Shown piece by piece: positions 43,664 to 52,714 of a DNA stretch of 64,000 nt (its first letter is position 1; each line of letters opens with the position of its first letter). Under the pieces are notes generated by a model. That model had not been told where the DNA came from, ran no database searches, and worked only from the letters and a program-made list of their open reading frames with translations. The stretch is from Streptomyces lanatus. GTDB taxonomy: Bacteria > Actinomycetota > Actinomycetes > Streptomycetales > Streptomycetaceae. Position numbers and translations under genes: made by a program. The stretch is taken from NCBI RefSeq assembly GCF_014655715.1, contig NZ_BNBM01000009.1, forward strand, positions 62,001 through 126,000, written 5' to 3'.

Positions 43664-45085
43664 TCAGCGTCCGCCGCGGATCAGCCCCGTGAGATAGCGC
43701 CACAGCGACGAGCGCTGCCGCGCGGACTGGTCCGGCAGCACCGGATCGGCCGCGTCCGGTACCGCGGGCAGGTTCTCGGCCCGGCCAGGTGCCGTGGGTC
43801 GCTCGATCACCGGGGCGAGTTCGTACCGTACGGGCAGTGAGCGCAGGCCCCGCATGAACGGCGAGGAACGCCATGGGAGTTGGTCGGCCGGCAGGGCGAG
43901 TTCCAGGTCGGAGAACCGCTCGAAGAGCCGGCCCACGCCGACCGCCGCGACCGTCGACGCAAGCTCCCGGGACGGGCACTGGCGGCGGCCCGCGCCCCAG
44001 GACAGATGCGCCCGGGTGCTGATGGTGCTGCCGGCCGCGACATGGTCGGCGAACAGCGGGTCGGCGTGCGCCGCGGCGGCGGAGACCCACACCGGGTCGC
44101 CCGCGCGGATCGTGTAGTTGCCGAGCGGGGTGTCCTTGGCGGCGAACCGCGGCACGAAGTTCACCAGCGGTGGCTTGCGCATGACGACCCGGTTCATGGT
44201 CTCCCGGATCATCCCCGCCGACATGCTGGCGCGCACTCCCCCGCCGTCGCCGGAGATGACCTCGACGACGGTGTTCGATATGAGGATGCCGACGTGATCG
44301 GAGGTCATCCCGAGCAGCATGAACAGCTCACGGGCCAGCGCGTCGAGCGACAGGTCGGGGTGCGCGGCCAGGAGATAGGAGGGGAAGTCGTCGCCGGGCT
44401 CCTTGAGCTTGACGGCCGCCAGTTCGGCGAGCGTGGCCAGCAGCCGCTCCAGGGCCGGCTCGGCGTCCGGGCCCGCGTCCAGGACACGCCACATGTCCAT
44501 CAGGGCGTCGTCGCCCTGCGATCCGGGGAAGCCGAGGAGATGGCTGGCCACCATCAGGGGCAGCGGACGGGAGAACTGCGCGGACAGGTCCGCGACACCG
44601 GTGCCGCCGCCCTGTCCGACCAGGGTGATCAGTTCGTCGGCGTAGGCGGTGACGGCCGCCTTCAGCCGCTTCGCCTGCGGGTGGCCGGGATCCTGGAACG
44701 GTTTGAGCGCCGCGTCCCACGCGCCGCGCAGCGAGCCGTATCCGGGGCCGCCCTGGATCAGGATGTGGTTGACCTCCAGGGACGGGCCGAGCGGCCAGTC
44801 GGCGGGGACTTCGCCGTCGGTGCGGGCCCGCCAGTTCTCCAGCCCCTTCGGCCAGCCGTCGTCGTCCTGGAGCACCCTCAGGGCCTCGCGGTAGCCGAGC
44901 ACCAGCCAGGCGGGAACGCCCAGCAGGTCGACCGGGGCGACGGGGCCGTGCTGCTGCCTGAGGCGCTCGTACACCAGCGAGGGGCGGGTCTCGTAGTCGC
45001 GGGTCAGCAGCGGCTGCGGCGTCAGCTCCTCCAGGCGGGTGCCGTCCACGCCCACGGATCCGCCCTCGCCCACCTGGGATTCCAT
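43664..45085 (-). CDS. Cytochrome P450 with atypical I- and K-helix motifs
   Basis: A 473-residue P450-fold protein. The heme loop LSWGAGRRQCPSREL has the Cys ligand near residue 365, with Trp in place of the usual Phe. The I-helix segment LFMLLGMTSDHVGIL lacks the usual acid-alcohol (D/E-T) pair. The K-helix region before RKPPLVNFVPRFAA has no canonical ExxR (nearest is ETMNR). Conservon-associated CYP157-type P450s of streptomycetes have comparable losses, but no conservon genes are visible here. The C-terminus has an extra 60-residue Pro/Arg-rich tail. ATG 45085 follows GGAGGG-containing sequence. Confidence 0.78.
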   Translation of the reverse strand: MESQVGEGGSVGVDGTRLEELTPQPLLTRDYETRPSLVYERLRQQHGPVAPVDLLGVPAWLVLGYREALRVLQDDDGWPKGLENWRARTDGEVPADWPLGPSLEVNHILIQGGPGYGSLRGAWDAALKPFQDPGHPQAKRLKAAVTAYADELITLVGQGGGTGVADLSAQFSRPLPLMVASHLLGFPGSQGDDALMDMWRVLDAGPDAEPALERLLATLAELAAVKLKEPGDDFPSYLLAAHPDLSLDALARELFMLLGMTSDHVGILISNTVVEVISGDGGGVRASMSAGMIRETMNRVVMRKPPLVNFVPRFAAKDTPLGNYTIRAGDPVWVSAAAAHADPLFADHVAAGSTISTRAHLSWGAGRRQCPSRELASTVAAVGVGRLFERFSDLELALPADQLPWRSSPFMRGLRSLPVRYELAPVIERPTAPGRAENLPAVPDAADPVLPDQSARQRSSLWRYLTGLIRGGR

Positions 45086-45200
45086 CGTCCTGTCGCCCTC
45101 CGACACTCCCCGCACCGGCGCACTACCAGTGAGTAGCCGAACACCCCTGCGGACCCTACCCCAGGGGGCGGTTCCGGGTGAACGACGGGGCGCGAGGACA

Positions 45201-46598
45201 TCAGCCGGTGGCCGGCGGGATGTTCTGGTTGGCGTGGAAGAAGTTGTCCGGGTCGTAGGTGCGCTTGGTCGCGGCGAGCCGGTCGTAGTGGCCGCGGTAG
45301 GTGCCGTGGACGCGGTCCGTGCTCTCTCCCTCGCCGATGAAGTTGATGTAGGCGCCGCCCATGGAGTGCGGATGCAGATCGGTCCAGTAGTCGACGCACC
45401 ACTCCCGGATCAGCCCGGCGTTGGCGGGGTCCGGGTCGACGCCCGCGATCACCGCGGACCAGACGGCGTCCCGGTAGGCCCAGGCCGTGTCATCGGCGCC
45501 GGTCCGATGGGCCGCGGCGTCCACGGGATACAGGTGCATCAGGGACAGTTCGGTGGGGAGGTTCTCGCCGTACTTGTGGTGGACGTCGATCGAGGCGTCG
45601 GAGATCGTGTCGAGGAAGTCGCCGCGCCAGTACCACTGGTAGCCCTTGGGGATCAGCTCGTCGAACATGCCCTGCAGGGCGGGGTAGGGCATGGGCGTGG
45701 TGAAGTGGAAGGCGGACGGCGCCGCTTCGTTCACGGGGGCCAGGACCTCTTCCAGACGGTCGCCTTCCAGGTCGCCGGTGTAGCACCAGACGACGCCGCA
45801 CATCTTCCGGCCGTGGATCGGCTCGGGGAACGGCGGCCCAGGCGGGATGGTGAACAGGGTGAAGAAGCCGTTGAGGTCCGGTGGCGCGGCGGGCAGGAAC
45901 TCCCGGTACCAGCGCAGCACTTCGGGCGTGCGGTCGACGGGCCACACGGTCACGGCGACGCCGACCGTGCCCACCGGGTGCAGCCGGAAGGTGAACGAGG
46001 TGACGACGCCGAAGTTCCCGCCGCCGCCCCGCAGCGCCCAGAACAGATCGGGGTGCTCGTCCTCGGACGCGGTGACGAAGGTTCCGTCGGCGAGTACGAC
46101 ATCGGCGGCGACCAGACTGTCGATGGTCAGGCCGTACTTGCGGGTGAGATGGCCGTGGCCGCCGCCGAGGGTGAGGCCGCCCACGCCGGTCATCGAGATG
46201 ATGCCGGCCGGCACTCCCAGGCCGAAGGTGTGGGCCGCGTGGTCCAGGTCGCCGAGCTGTGCGCCGCCGGCGACCTGCGCGGTCATAGCGCCCGGGTCCA
46301 CGCGCACACCGCGCATCGTCGACAGGTCGAGGACGAGCGCGTCGTCGACCAGGCACAGTCCGGGTCCGCTGTGGCCGCCGCCGCGCACCGCGAGCTCCAC
46401 TCCGGTGTCCCGGGCGACGGAGAGCACGGTCCGTACGTCCGCGGCGTCCACGCACTGGGCGAAGGCCGCGGGGCGCCGGTCGATCATGGCGTTGTAGATG
46501 GCGCGGGTCTCGTCGTAGCCCGGATCCTGTGCGGTGATGACGGGTCCCCGCATCCCCTCGCGCAGGCCTTCCAGCGCTGTTCCGCCGAAGCCACCCAT
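45201..46598 (-). CDS. FAD-linked oxidoreductase, berberine-bridge-enzyme type
   Basis: A 465-residue flavoprotein. The FAD-binding domain has ELAVRGGGHSGPGLCLVDD, whose His is the usual covalent FAD attachment site, VGGLTLGGGHGHLTRKYGLT and LRGGGGNFGVVTSFTFRLHP. The C-terminal BBE motif is RTYDPDNFFHANQNIPP. Such enzymes oxidise alcohols, sugars or aromatic scaffolds. ATG 46598 has GGGAG 7 bases upstream, whereas the longer frame (to 46748) begins with low-complexity sequence. It is transcribed away from the ankyrin gene on the same strand, after a 190-base gap. Confidence 0.86.
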   Translation of the reverse strand: MGGFGGTALEGLREGMRGPVITAQDPGYDETRAIYNAMIDRRPAAFAQCVDAADVRTVLSVARDTGVELAVRGGGHSGPGLCLVDDALVLDLSTMRGVRVDPGAMTAQVAGGAQLGDLDHAAHTFGLGVPAGIISMTGVGGLTLGGGHGHLTRKYGLTIDSLVAADVVLADGTFVTASEDEHPDLFWALRGGGGNFGVVTSFTFRLHPVGTVGVAVTVWPVDRTPEVLRWYREFLPAAPPDLNGFFTLFTIPPGPPFPEPIHGRKMCGVVWCYTGDLEGDRLEEVLAPVNEAAPSAFHFTTPMPYPALQGMFDELIPKGYQWYWRGDFLDTISDASIDVHHKYGENLPTELSLMHLYPVDAAAHRTGADDTAWAYRDAVWSAVIAGVDPDPANAGLIREWCVDYWTDLHPHSMGGAYINFIGEGESTDRVHGTYRGHYDRLAATKRTYDPDNFFHANQNIPPATG

Positions 46599-46787
46599 GG
46601 CCGGCTCCCTCCGTGTGAGGACGGTGAGCCGCGGACGGATGGCGATTCCTGACGTCCGGGCGGGCTGCGGGGGCGTGGTGCGCGGATCCGTTCGCACCTC
46701 GTGTCGATGTCGGCAGGGCGCAGTGGCCCCGCCCTCTCCAGTGTTCACCCCTCCCCTGGCACCCGCACCTCGGACGGCGGCAGGGCG

Positions 46788-47513
46788 TCAGAGCAACTCC
46801 TCGGCGGACTTCGCCCCCTGTTCCCGCAGCCACCCGGCGAGCGTGTCGTGGCCCTCGCGGCGGGCGGCGTCCAGCGCGGTCAGCCGGTCGTAGCCGATCC
46901 AGTTGAGGTAACCGCCCCGTCGCAGCAGGTAGTCGGCCATGTCGTGCTGTCCGCCGTGGCAGGCGCACCACAGGGCGGCGGTGATCTCCTCGGCTCCGGG
47001 CGGGTCGGCGTCGGAGGCGAAGCAGGCGGCGACACGGTCGGTCTCGCCGAGCGCGGCGGCCTGCCACAGCGTGGTGCGGGCGCCGCGCTCCACCAGGCGC
47101 CGTGCGCAGGTCCACTGTCCGAAGGCCACGGCGTCCGCCAGGGGTGTGCCGTCGCCGATGACTCCTCCGTCGGCCTCGATGTCCGCGCCGAGGTCGAGCA
47201 GGGCGTCCAGGACACGCACGTCGTCGCAACTGGCCGCCCAGTGCAGCGGGGTCTCGCGGTGCGCGCCGGTGAACCGGGCGTTCACGTCCGCGCCGGCCGT
47301 GACCAGCGTGGCGACCGTCAGGGGACCGTCGGGCAGATGGCCCGGCCAGTCGGTGGCGAGGTGCAGCAGGGTTCGCGCCGTCTTCAGGTTGCCGACGCGT
47401 GCCGTGGCCAGCCCGGGATGCGCGGTGAGCAGATCCTGGAGCGCCGCGACGTGGCCGGTACGGATCGCCTCCACGACGGCGTGGGCGAGCGGGGATGTCG
47501 TTTCGATCAGCAT
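46788..47513 (-). CDS. Ankyrin-repeat protein
   Basis: A 241-residue protein made of about six ankyrin repeats: LAHAVVEAIRTGHVAALQDL, TLLHLATDWPGHLPDG, TPLHWAASCDDVRVLDALLD, GTPLADAVAFGQWTCARRLV and TALDAARREGHDTLAGWLRE. It would mediate protein-protein contacts. No signal peptide or enzymatic domain is visible. The neighbours give no clear functional link. Confidence 0.85.
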   Translation of the reverse strand: MLIETTSPLAHAVVEAIRTGHVAALQDLLTAHPGLATARVGNLKTARTLLHLATDWPGHLPDGPLTVATLVTAGADVNARFTGAHRETPLHWAASCDDVRVLDALLDLGADIEADGGVIGDGTPLADAVAFGQWTCARRLVERGARTTLWQAAALGETDRVAACFASDADPPGAEEITAALWCACHGGQHDMADYLLRRGGYLNWIGYDRLTALDAARREGHDTLAGWLREQGAKSAEELL

Positions 47514-47532
47514 GCGGGCCCTCCCGGATTCC

Positions 47533-47576
47533 CTGGAAGCTGTCGGATTCCGCGGAACTGGAAGCTGTCGGATTCC
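47533..47576. repeat. Two 19-base direct repeats, 25-base period
   Basis: CTGGAAGCTGTCGGATTCC occurs at 47533-47551 and again at 47558-47576, between the ankyrin gene and the DUF1877 gene. The second copy abuts the DUF1877 stop codon. It looks like a small local duplication. Confidence 0.8.
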
Positions 47577-48056
47577 TCAGAAGCTGAAGGTCATGAACGC
47601 ACCGAGGCCGCGGTCGGCCGCCGCGCCGAAGAACTCGACCAGTTCGCCGTAGGCGCTCTCGAGCCACTCCGGCTCACCCTCGTTGTCCCAGACGCGGGGG
47701 TAGACGTCCTCCTTGTTCATCCGCTCCGCGTCGTAGTGGACCGCCAGCCGCTGCCACGGTGTGGCCCGCAGCTCCCGTGCCGCGGTCCGCACGTCCTCAA
47801 CGGACCACCCGAACAGGGTTCCTTCCTCCACGATCACGAACCCGTCCATCATGAACTCGAGTCCCATCTCGGCCTCGTCCAGCAGGAACTGCAGGCCGCC
47901 CCACGCCTTGTCCAGGTCGGCGCTGGGCCGGTCCGGAACCGCGGAGTCCTCGCTCTCGTAGAGCTCATCGACGTGGTCCACCGCCCAGCCCGGGTCCTCG
48001 ACCGCCTTGTCCAGCTCTTCCGTGGTCGCGCTGATGAACGAGATGTACATGCCCAT
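47577..48056 (-). CDS. DUF1877 (YfbM-like) protein
   Basis: A 159-residue protein starting MGMYISFISATTEELDKAVE, characteristic of the DUF1877 family, with WGGLQFLLDEAEMG and a C-terminal LVEFFGAAADRGLGAFMTF. The function of the family is unknown. ATG 48056 is chosen because the family begins at this Met-Gly-Met; the open frame reaches 48104. It follows the ankyrin gene's start region closely and may be independent of it. Confidence 0.82.
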   Translation of the reverse strand: MGMYISFISATTEELDKAVEDPGWAVDHVDELYESEDSAVPDRPSADLDKAWGGLQFLLDEAEMGLEFMMDGFVIVEEGTLFGWSVEDVRTAARELRATPWQRLAVHYDAERMNKEDVYPRVWDNEGEPEWLESAYGELVEFFGAAADRGLGAFMTFSF

Positions 48057-48155
48057 GGCCGGTGGTTCCCCCTTGGAGTGCCGATGACATCCCGATGCAA
48101 CCACGGGGTACTGACAATGGGCCCTGGCCTCGTCTTTTACACCAGCGGTGAGTCG

Positions 48156-49097
48156 TCACGCCCGCTCGTAGTGGCTGGGCCTGCCGTCCCGGTGGACCAG
48201 CCGGCCCAGGCGTCGCGCCCTGGCATGGGGCATCAGGGTCCACCCGCCGTCCGCCTCGCGCAGGGCGACGGAGTGCCAGGGCGTGGTCCACACATCGGGG
48301 GCGTCGAGCAGCCGGATGCCGAACTTCGCCGCGCCCACCGGCTGGGGGTGGATCGACAGCCGTACGGCACGCGGATGGTGATCGGCGATCAGCCGACCCC
48401 AGGCGCGGCTGCGCTGGATGACGCCGTACGCCCGTCTACGGCACTCGCGTTGCAGCGCGGAGCGGGTGCTGCCGGCGTGGTCGGCGGTGTCCTCGACCAG
48501 GAAACGGGTGATGCCCCGGTACAGGGCGAGGGTGGGCGCGTCGGCGCGGACCTCGGCGCGCAGGGCGTCCAGGGCTGGGGCGTAGCGGTCGTGTACATGG
48601 GCGCGTTTGGCGTCGTGCGGGAGGTCGCCGAGGACGTCACGCAGGTCGAAGACGGTCAGGTGGCGGAGTCCCAACTTCCGGATCTGTGCGCGTAGTTCGT
48701 CCGCATAGGCGTCGATGTGTTCATCAGGGACCCGGATCAGGTCGCCGAAGACATGGCCGTCGGAGCAGATGACGACCTGGGCGCCGGGCGGGTGGATCTC
48801 CTCGATCTCGGCGCACAGGGTGTCGAGGAAGGTCAGGGAGAGGCGTTCGCCCATGTCGGGGAGGTGGCCGAGGGTCTTGGCCGGGTTGGGTGACTTGCAG
48901 GGGAAGCCGGGGAGGGTGAGGACGACGGGGGCGTCCGCGCGGACGAAGTCGGCGATCCGGCGCAGTTGATGGGGGAACGCCTCGGCCGGGGCGTGGGGTT
49001 GGTCGGTGGTGCGGTGGTGCGGGAGGAGGAGGTTGAGGATGGCGGTGCTGATACGGGTTGTGGTGAGGGGGTCGGGTGCGGTCGTCGTCGGCGGCAT
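48156..49097 (-). CDS. Isonitrile (isocyanide) synthase, PvcA/DIT1 family
   Basis: A 313-residue enzyme that converts an amino-acid alpha-amine, usually of Tyr or Trp, to an isonitrile using ribulose-5-phosphate carbon. The family motif GFPCKSPNPAKTLGHLPDMG is near residue 75, with EEIHPPGAQVVICSDGHVF, LRHLTVFDLRDVLGDL, RRAYGVIQRSRAWGRLI and the C-terminal IHPQPVGAAKFGIRLLD. ATG 49097 (GGAGG just upstream) gives normal length; the open frame to 49427 is low-complexity. It is the last gene of the minus-strand cluster. No PvcB-type 2-oxoglutarate oxygenase is next to it, but a P450 and an asparagine-synthetase-like gene are. Confidence 0.9.
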   Translation of the reverse strand: MPPTTTAPDPLTTTRISTAILNLLLPHHRTTDQPHAPAEAFPHQLRRIADFVRADAPVVLTLPGFPCKSPNPAKTLGHLPDMGERLSLTFLDTLCAEIEEIHPPGAQVVICSDGHVFGDLIRVPDEHIDAYADELRAQIRKLGLRHLTVFDLRDVLGDLPHDAKRAHVHDRYAPALDALRAEVRADAPTLALYRGITRFLVEDTADHAGSTRSALQRECRRRAYGVIQRSRAWGRLIADHHPRAVRLSIHPQPVGAAKFGIRLLDAPDVWTTPWHSVALREADGGWTLMPHARARRLGRLVHRDGRPSHYERA

Positions 49098-49153
49098 GGG
49101 TCCTCCGTCGCGGGCGGGGTGTTGCGGGGTCAGGTCAATGGCCCGGCCTGGTT

Positions 49154-50383
49154 TCACAGCCGTCGGTCGTAGGCCACCGGAAGGTGGTTCGTGCCGCGTC
49201 CCAGGACGGCCGGGATCCACTCGATGTCCTCGTCCTCGACGGCGAGGCGCAGTCCGGGCAGGCGGGTGAGCAGGGTGCCGAGGGCGATGCGGAGTTCGGT
49301 GCGGGCGAGGGCGGCGCCGGGGCAGAAGTGGATGCCGTGGCCGAAGGCGAGGTGGGGGTTGGGGCTGCGGTCGAGGTCGAGGGCGTCGGGGTCGGGGAAA
49401 CGGCGCGGGTCGCGGTTGGCCGCGCACAGGGAGACGATCACGGAGTCGCCCGCCGGGACCTCGGTGCCGGACAGGTCACTGTCGCGGTCGAAGAAGCGCC
49501 AGGTGGTGAGCTCGAAGGCGCTGTCGTGGCGCAGGAGTTCCTCGACGGCGCGGGGCATGAGGCCGGGGTCGTCGCGCAGTCGGGCCAGTTGGGCGGGGTG
49601 ACGGAAGAGGGCGATCAGGGCTGTGGTGATCTGGTTGGTGACCGGTTCTTGTCCGGCGACCAGCAGCTGGAAGATCATCGAGTCGAGCTCTTCCTGGGCC
49701 AGTTCACCCTGGTCGCGGGCCGCGACGAGGCGGCCGAGCAGATCACCGTCCCCTTGCTCCCGCTTGTGGGCGACGATCTCGGCGATATAGCTCTCCAGGC
49801 CGTGCAGCCGGGCCTCGTACAGCGGCCGCCCGGGGTCCGTGGGCCCGACCGGCTGGACGACCTTGCCCCAGTCGCGGTCGAAGCGCGTCGCCAACTCCTC
49901 CGGCAGGCCGATGACTTCGGCGAGGACCTGGAAGGGGAAGCGGGCGGCGAATCCGGCGACGAGGTCGGCGGGGCCGGTGTCGGGGAGCGCGTCGACCAGA
50001 GCGTCGGCCAACTCCTGGAAGCGCGGCGTCAGTTGCTCGATGCGGCGCGGTGTGAAGGCGTCCGTGACGAAGCGCCGCATGTGGGTGTGGCGCGGTGGGT
50101 CCTGGTGGAGGAGGTGGACCTGGAGCCGGGAGTGCTGCGGCTCGGGCATGATCGAGGCGCGCTCGCGCCAGCGGTCGTTGCCCCGGTCGTGGTTCTTGCC
50201 GAGCCGGTCGTCGTTGAGGGCGGCGTGGGCGGCGTCGTAACCGGTGACGAGCCAGGCCCGGACGCCACTGGGGAACAGGACGCGATGGACCGGACCGGCG
50301 TCGCGCATCCGCTCGTACAGCGGATAGGGGTCGGCCTTGTACGGGCAGCCCATCAGCGGGATCGGGTCTGTGAGGGACGTCAT
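49154..50383 (-). CDS. Cytochrome P450 of the isonitrile cluster
   Basis: A 409-residue P450 with I-helix FQLLVAGQEPVTNQI (the acid-alcohol pair is E..T), K-helix EELLR and heme motif FGHGIHFCPGAALAR. It resembles CYP105/107-type secondary-metabolite enzymes. Placed between an amidotransferase-like gene and isonitrile synthase, it could oxidatively couple or hydroxylate a tyrosine-derived isonitrile. It follows the asnB-like gene by 15 bases, so the two are probably co-transcribed. Confidence 0.88.
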   Translation of the reverse strand: MTSLTDPIPLMGCPYKADPYPLYERMRDAGPVHRVLFPSGVRAWLVTGYDAAHAALNDDRLGKNHDRGNDRWRERASIMPEPQHSRLQVHLLHQDPPRHTHMRRFVTDAFTPRRIEQLTPRFQELADALVDALPDTGPADLVAGFAARFPFQVLAEVIGLPEELATRFDRDWGKVVQPVGPTDPGRPLYEARLHGLESYIAEIVAHKREQGDGDLLGRLVAARDQGELAQEELDSMIFQLLVAGQEPVTNQITTALIALFRHPAQLARLRDDPGLMPRAVEELLRHDSAFELTTWRFFDRDSDLSGTEVPAGDSVIVSLCAANRDPRRFPDPDALDLDRSPNPHLAFGHGIHFCPGAALARTELRIALGTLLTRLPGLRLAVEDEDIEWIPAVLGRGTNHLPVAYDRRL

Positions 50384-50398
50384 GGGTGGTGGTGCTCC

Positions 50399-52225
50399 TC
50401 AGAGGGCGAGTTCGGGGCGGTGGTGGTCCAGCCATAGGGCGAGGTCGACGACGCGTTCCAGGCGGAGGCGGTGGCCCCACTCCAGGTGTTCGGGCGGGGT
50501 GTCTAGGCAGGGCTTGATGCGGGCCTCGTCGGCCAGGGCCCGCACCTGCTCGTCGGCGAGGGCGTCACGGGCCAAGTCCTGGAGTCCGCGGTTGTAGTCG
50601 GGGTGGTGGGTGGCCGGGTAGTGGTTCTTGGGGCGGTGCAGGACCGAGTCCGGCGCCAGCCCGGCCCCGGCGGCGCGCAGCAGGCTCTTCTCCCGCCCGT
50701 CGAAGCTCTTCAGCGCCCAGGGCGTGTCGAAGGCGTACTGCACGAGCCGGTGATCGCAGTAAGGGACGCGGACTTCCAAACCCTGCGTCATGCTCAACCG
50801 GTCTTTCCTGTGCAGGAGTTGGCGCAGCCAGCGGGTCAGGGACAGGTGCTGCATCTCGCGCTGCCGGTGCTCGGTGGGGCTCTCGCCGTCGAGGTGCGGC
50901 ACGGCGGCGAGGGCGGTGCGGTAGGTGTCGTCGCGGTACTCGCCGATGCGCAGGTCGAGTTCGGGGTTGAGCGGCATGGCCGCGTCGTCGCCGGTGACCA
51001 GCAGCCAGGGGAAGGTGTCTGCGGTGAGGGCCCTGGGGCTGTGGAACCAGGGGTAACCACCGAACACCTCGTCGGCCGCCTCTCCGGACACGGCGACGGT
51101 GGAGTGCCGCCGGATCTCCCCGAACAGCAGATACAGCGAGGTGTCCATGTCGCCGACGCCGATCGGCGAGTCCCGGGCCACGACGACGGCTCTGCGGTGC
51201 TCGGGGTCGAGCAGGGCGAGCGGATCCAGTACGACCGTGCTGTGTTCGGTGCCGATGAACGCGCCCGCCTCCTGGGCGTACGGCGTGTCATGGCCGGTGC
51301 GCAGGACGTCGCCGGTGAAGCTGTCGGCCTGGTCGCTGTAGTCGACGGCGTAGGAACGGATACGGGCGTCCGGGCCCTCGCGCAGCCGGAGTTCATCGGC
51401 GAGCAGGGCGGTCAGGACGGTGGAGTCGATACCGCCGGACAGCAGGCTGCACAGCGGTACGTCGGCCTCAAGCTGGCCGCGGGCGGCCGTACCGACGAGG
51501 TGTCCGATCCGCTCCACGGCGGCGTCCCGGTCGCCGTCGTGCGCACCGGCCTCCAACTGCCAGTAACGACGCTCCCGGATGCCGTCCCGGTCCAGGACGA
51601 GCAGGCCGCCCGGCTCCACCTCGCGCACACCGGACCACACCGCCGGCCCGGTGTTGAACAGCAGGCTGTACGCCTCCCGCAGCCCGTCCGCGTCGACCTT
51701 CGGCCGTAGCTCGGGGTGCTCGAAGAGCGCCTTGGGCTCGGAGGCGAAGGCCAGGCCACCGTCGACGGCCGCCCAGAACAGCGGCTTGACGCCGAGCCGG
51801 TCACGGACGAGGAACAGACGCTGGGCGCGCTCGTCCCAGACGGCAAAGGCGAACATGCCGTCCAGGTGCTCGGCAAGCCCGTCGCCCCACTCTTCGTAGG
51901 CTCGCAGCACGACCTCGGTGTCACTGCGGGTCCGGAAGTCGTGTCCGCGGCGACGCAACTCGGTGCGCAGGGCGTGGTGGTTGTAGATCTCACCGCTGTA
52001 GGTGAGGACGGCAGTGGGCTCGTGCCGTCGGTCGGTCATCGGCTGGGTGCCGCCTTCGAGGTCGATGACTGCGAGGCGGCGGTGGCCGATGGCGGCCCGC
52101 TCGCCGAGCCAGACACCTGCGGCGTCGGGGCCGCGCCGGGAGAGGGCGGCGGTCATGGCTTCGATGACCGTGGCCTGGGCGCGGGCGTCGCTGTGGAAGG
52201 ACGCCCAGCCGGTGATTCCGCACAT
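50399..52225 (-). CDS. Asparagine-synthetase-like glutamine-dependent amidotransferase
   Basis: A 608-residue class II amidotransferase. Cys2 of MCGITGWASF is the glutaminase nucleophile, with RRGPDAAGVWLGER and SGEIYNHHALRTELRRRG in the N-terminal domain. The synthetase domain has the PP-loop SLLSGGIDSTVL and GEAADEVFGGYPWF. In primary metabolism it makes asparagine, but in gene clusters such enzymes turn a carboxylate into a primary amide. Location between exporter and P450 suggests it amidates the isonitrile intermediate. ATG 52225 has TAGGAGTGAACC upstream. Confidence 0.85.
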   Translation of the reverse strand: MCGITGWASFHSDARAQATVIEAMTAALSRRGPDAAGVWLGERAAIGHRRLAVIDLEGGTQPMTDRRHEPTAVLTYSGEIYNHHALRTELRRRGHDFRTRSDTEVVLRAYEEWGDGLAEHLDGMFAFAVWDERAQRLFLVRDRLGVKPLFWAAVDGGLAFASEPKALFEHPELRPKVDADGLREAYSLLFNTGPAVWSGVREVEPGGLLVLDRDGIRERRYWQLEAGAHDGDRDAAVERIGHLVGTAARGQLEADVPLCSLLSGGIDSTVLTALLADELRLREGPDARIRSYAVDYSDQADSFTGDVLRTGHDTPYAQEAGAFIGTEHSTVVLDPLALLDPEHRRAVVVARDSPIGVGDMDTSLYLLFGEIRRHSTVAVSGEAADEVFGGYPWFHSPRALTADTFPWLLVTGDDAAMPLNPELDLRIGEYRDDTYRTALAAVPHLDGESPTEHRQREMQHLSLTRWLRQLLHRKDRLSMTQGLEVRVPYCDHRLVQYAFDTPWALKSFDGREKSLLRAAGAGLAPDSVLHRPKNHYPATHHPDYNRGLQDLARDALADEQVRALADEARIKPCLDTPPEHLEWGHRLRLERVVDLALWLDHHRPELAL

Positions 52226-52239
52226 GGTTCACTCCTAGG

Positions 52240-52460
52240 TCAGCGGAAGACGGTGTCGGTGGCCCGCTTGGGCCCGGCCGCCGCCCCGGCAGCGCGAGCA
52301 GAGGTACGGCGACTGCGGCAGCCCCGGGCGGCGAGCCCGAGCACCGGCCCAGGGACCAGACGGCAGTGGCCAACGCGGGGCCGAGGGTGAAGCCCAGGCT
52401 TCGGGCGACCTGGATCGTGGAGCCGACGGTGGCGGTCCGTTCGGCCGGGGCAGCGCTCAT
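52240..52460 (-). pseudogene. Degenerate third copy of the MFS exporter 3' end
   Basis: This 221-base stretch begins with the same MSAAPAERTATVGSTIQVAR-coding sequence as the exporter (ATG 52460) but has small insertions and deletions compared with the two intact copies. Its reading frame shifts before the end, where another frame gives RATDTVFR and a stop. It probably represents the original 3' end of the gene, left behind after upstream tandem duplication. Confidence 0.75.
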
Positions 52461-52714
52461 GACCAGGGCCTGGGTCGGTCACGGGAGACGGTGTCGGTGG
52501 TCCGCTCACGCCCCGCTGCCGACCGCCGGCCCCGCAGCGCGAGCAGGGGCACGGCGACTGCGGCGGCCCCGGCGGCGAGCGTGAGCCCGGCCCGAGCACC
52601 GGCCAGGGACCAGACGGCGGTGACCAACGCGGGGCCGAGAGTGAAGCCCAGGCTTCGGGCGACCTGGATCGTGGAGCCGACGGTGGCGGTCCGTTCGGCC
52701 GGGGCAGCGCTCAT
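52457..52714 (-). pseudogene. Second tandem copy of the MFS exporter 3' end
   Basis: An 85-codon fragment starting at ATG 52714 that overlaps the stop of the full exporter by ATGA. It differs from residues 375-459 of the exporter at one visible residue (LAGARAG here, LAGTRAG there). It has no start-proximal domain of its own and cannot make a transporter. The 254-base period is not a multiple of three. Confidence 0.85.

Noticed and set aside
47533..47576. CRISPR-like repeats
   Set aside because: Only two 19-base units with a 6-base gap; no array and no cas genes in the window.
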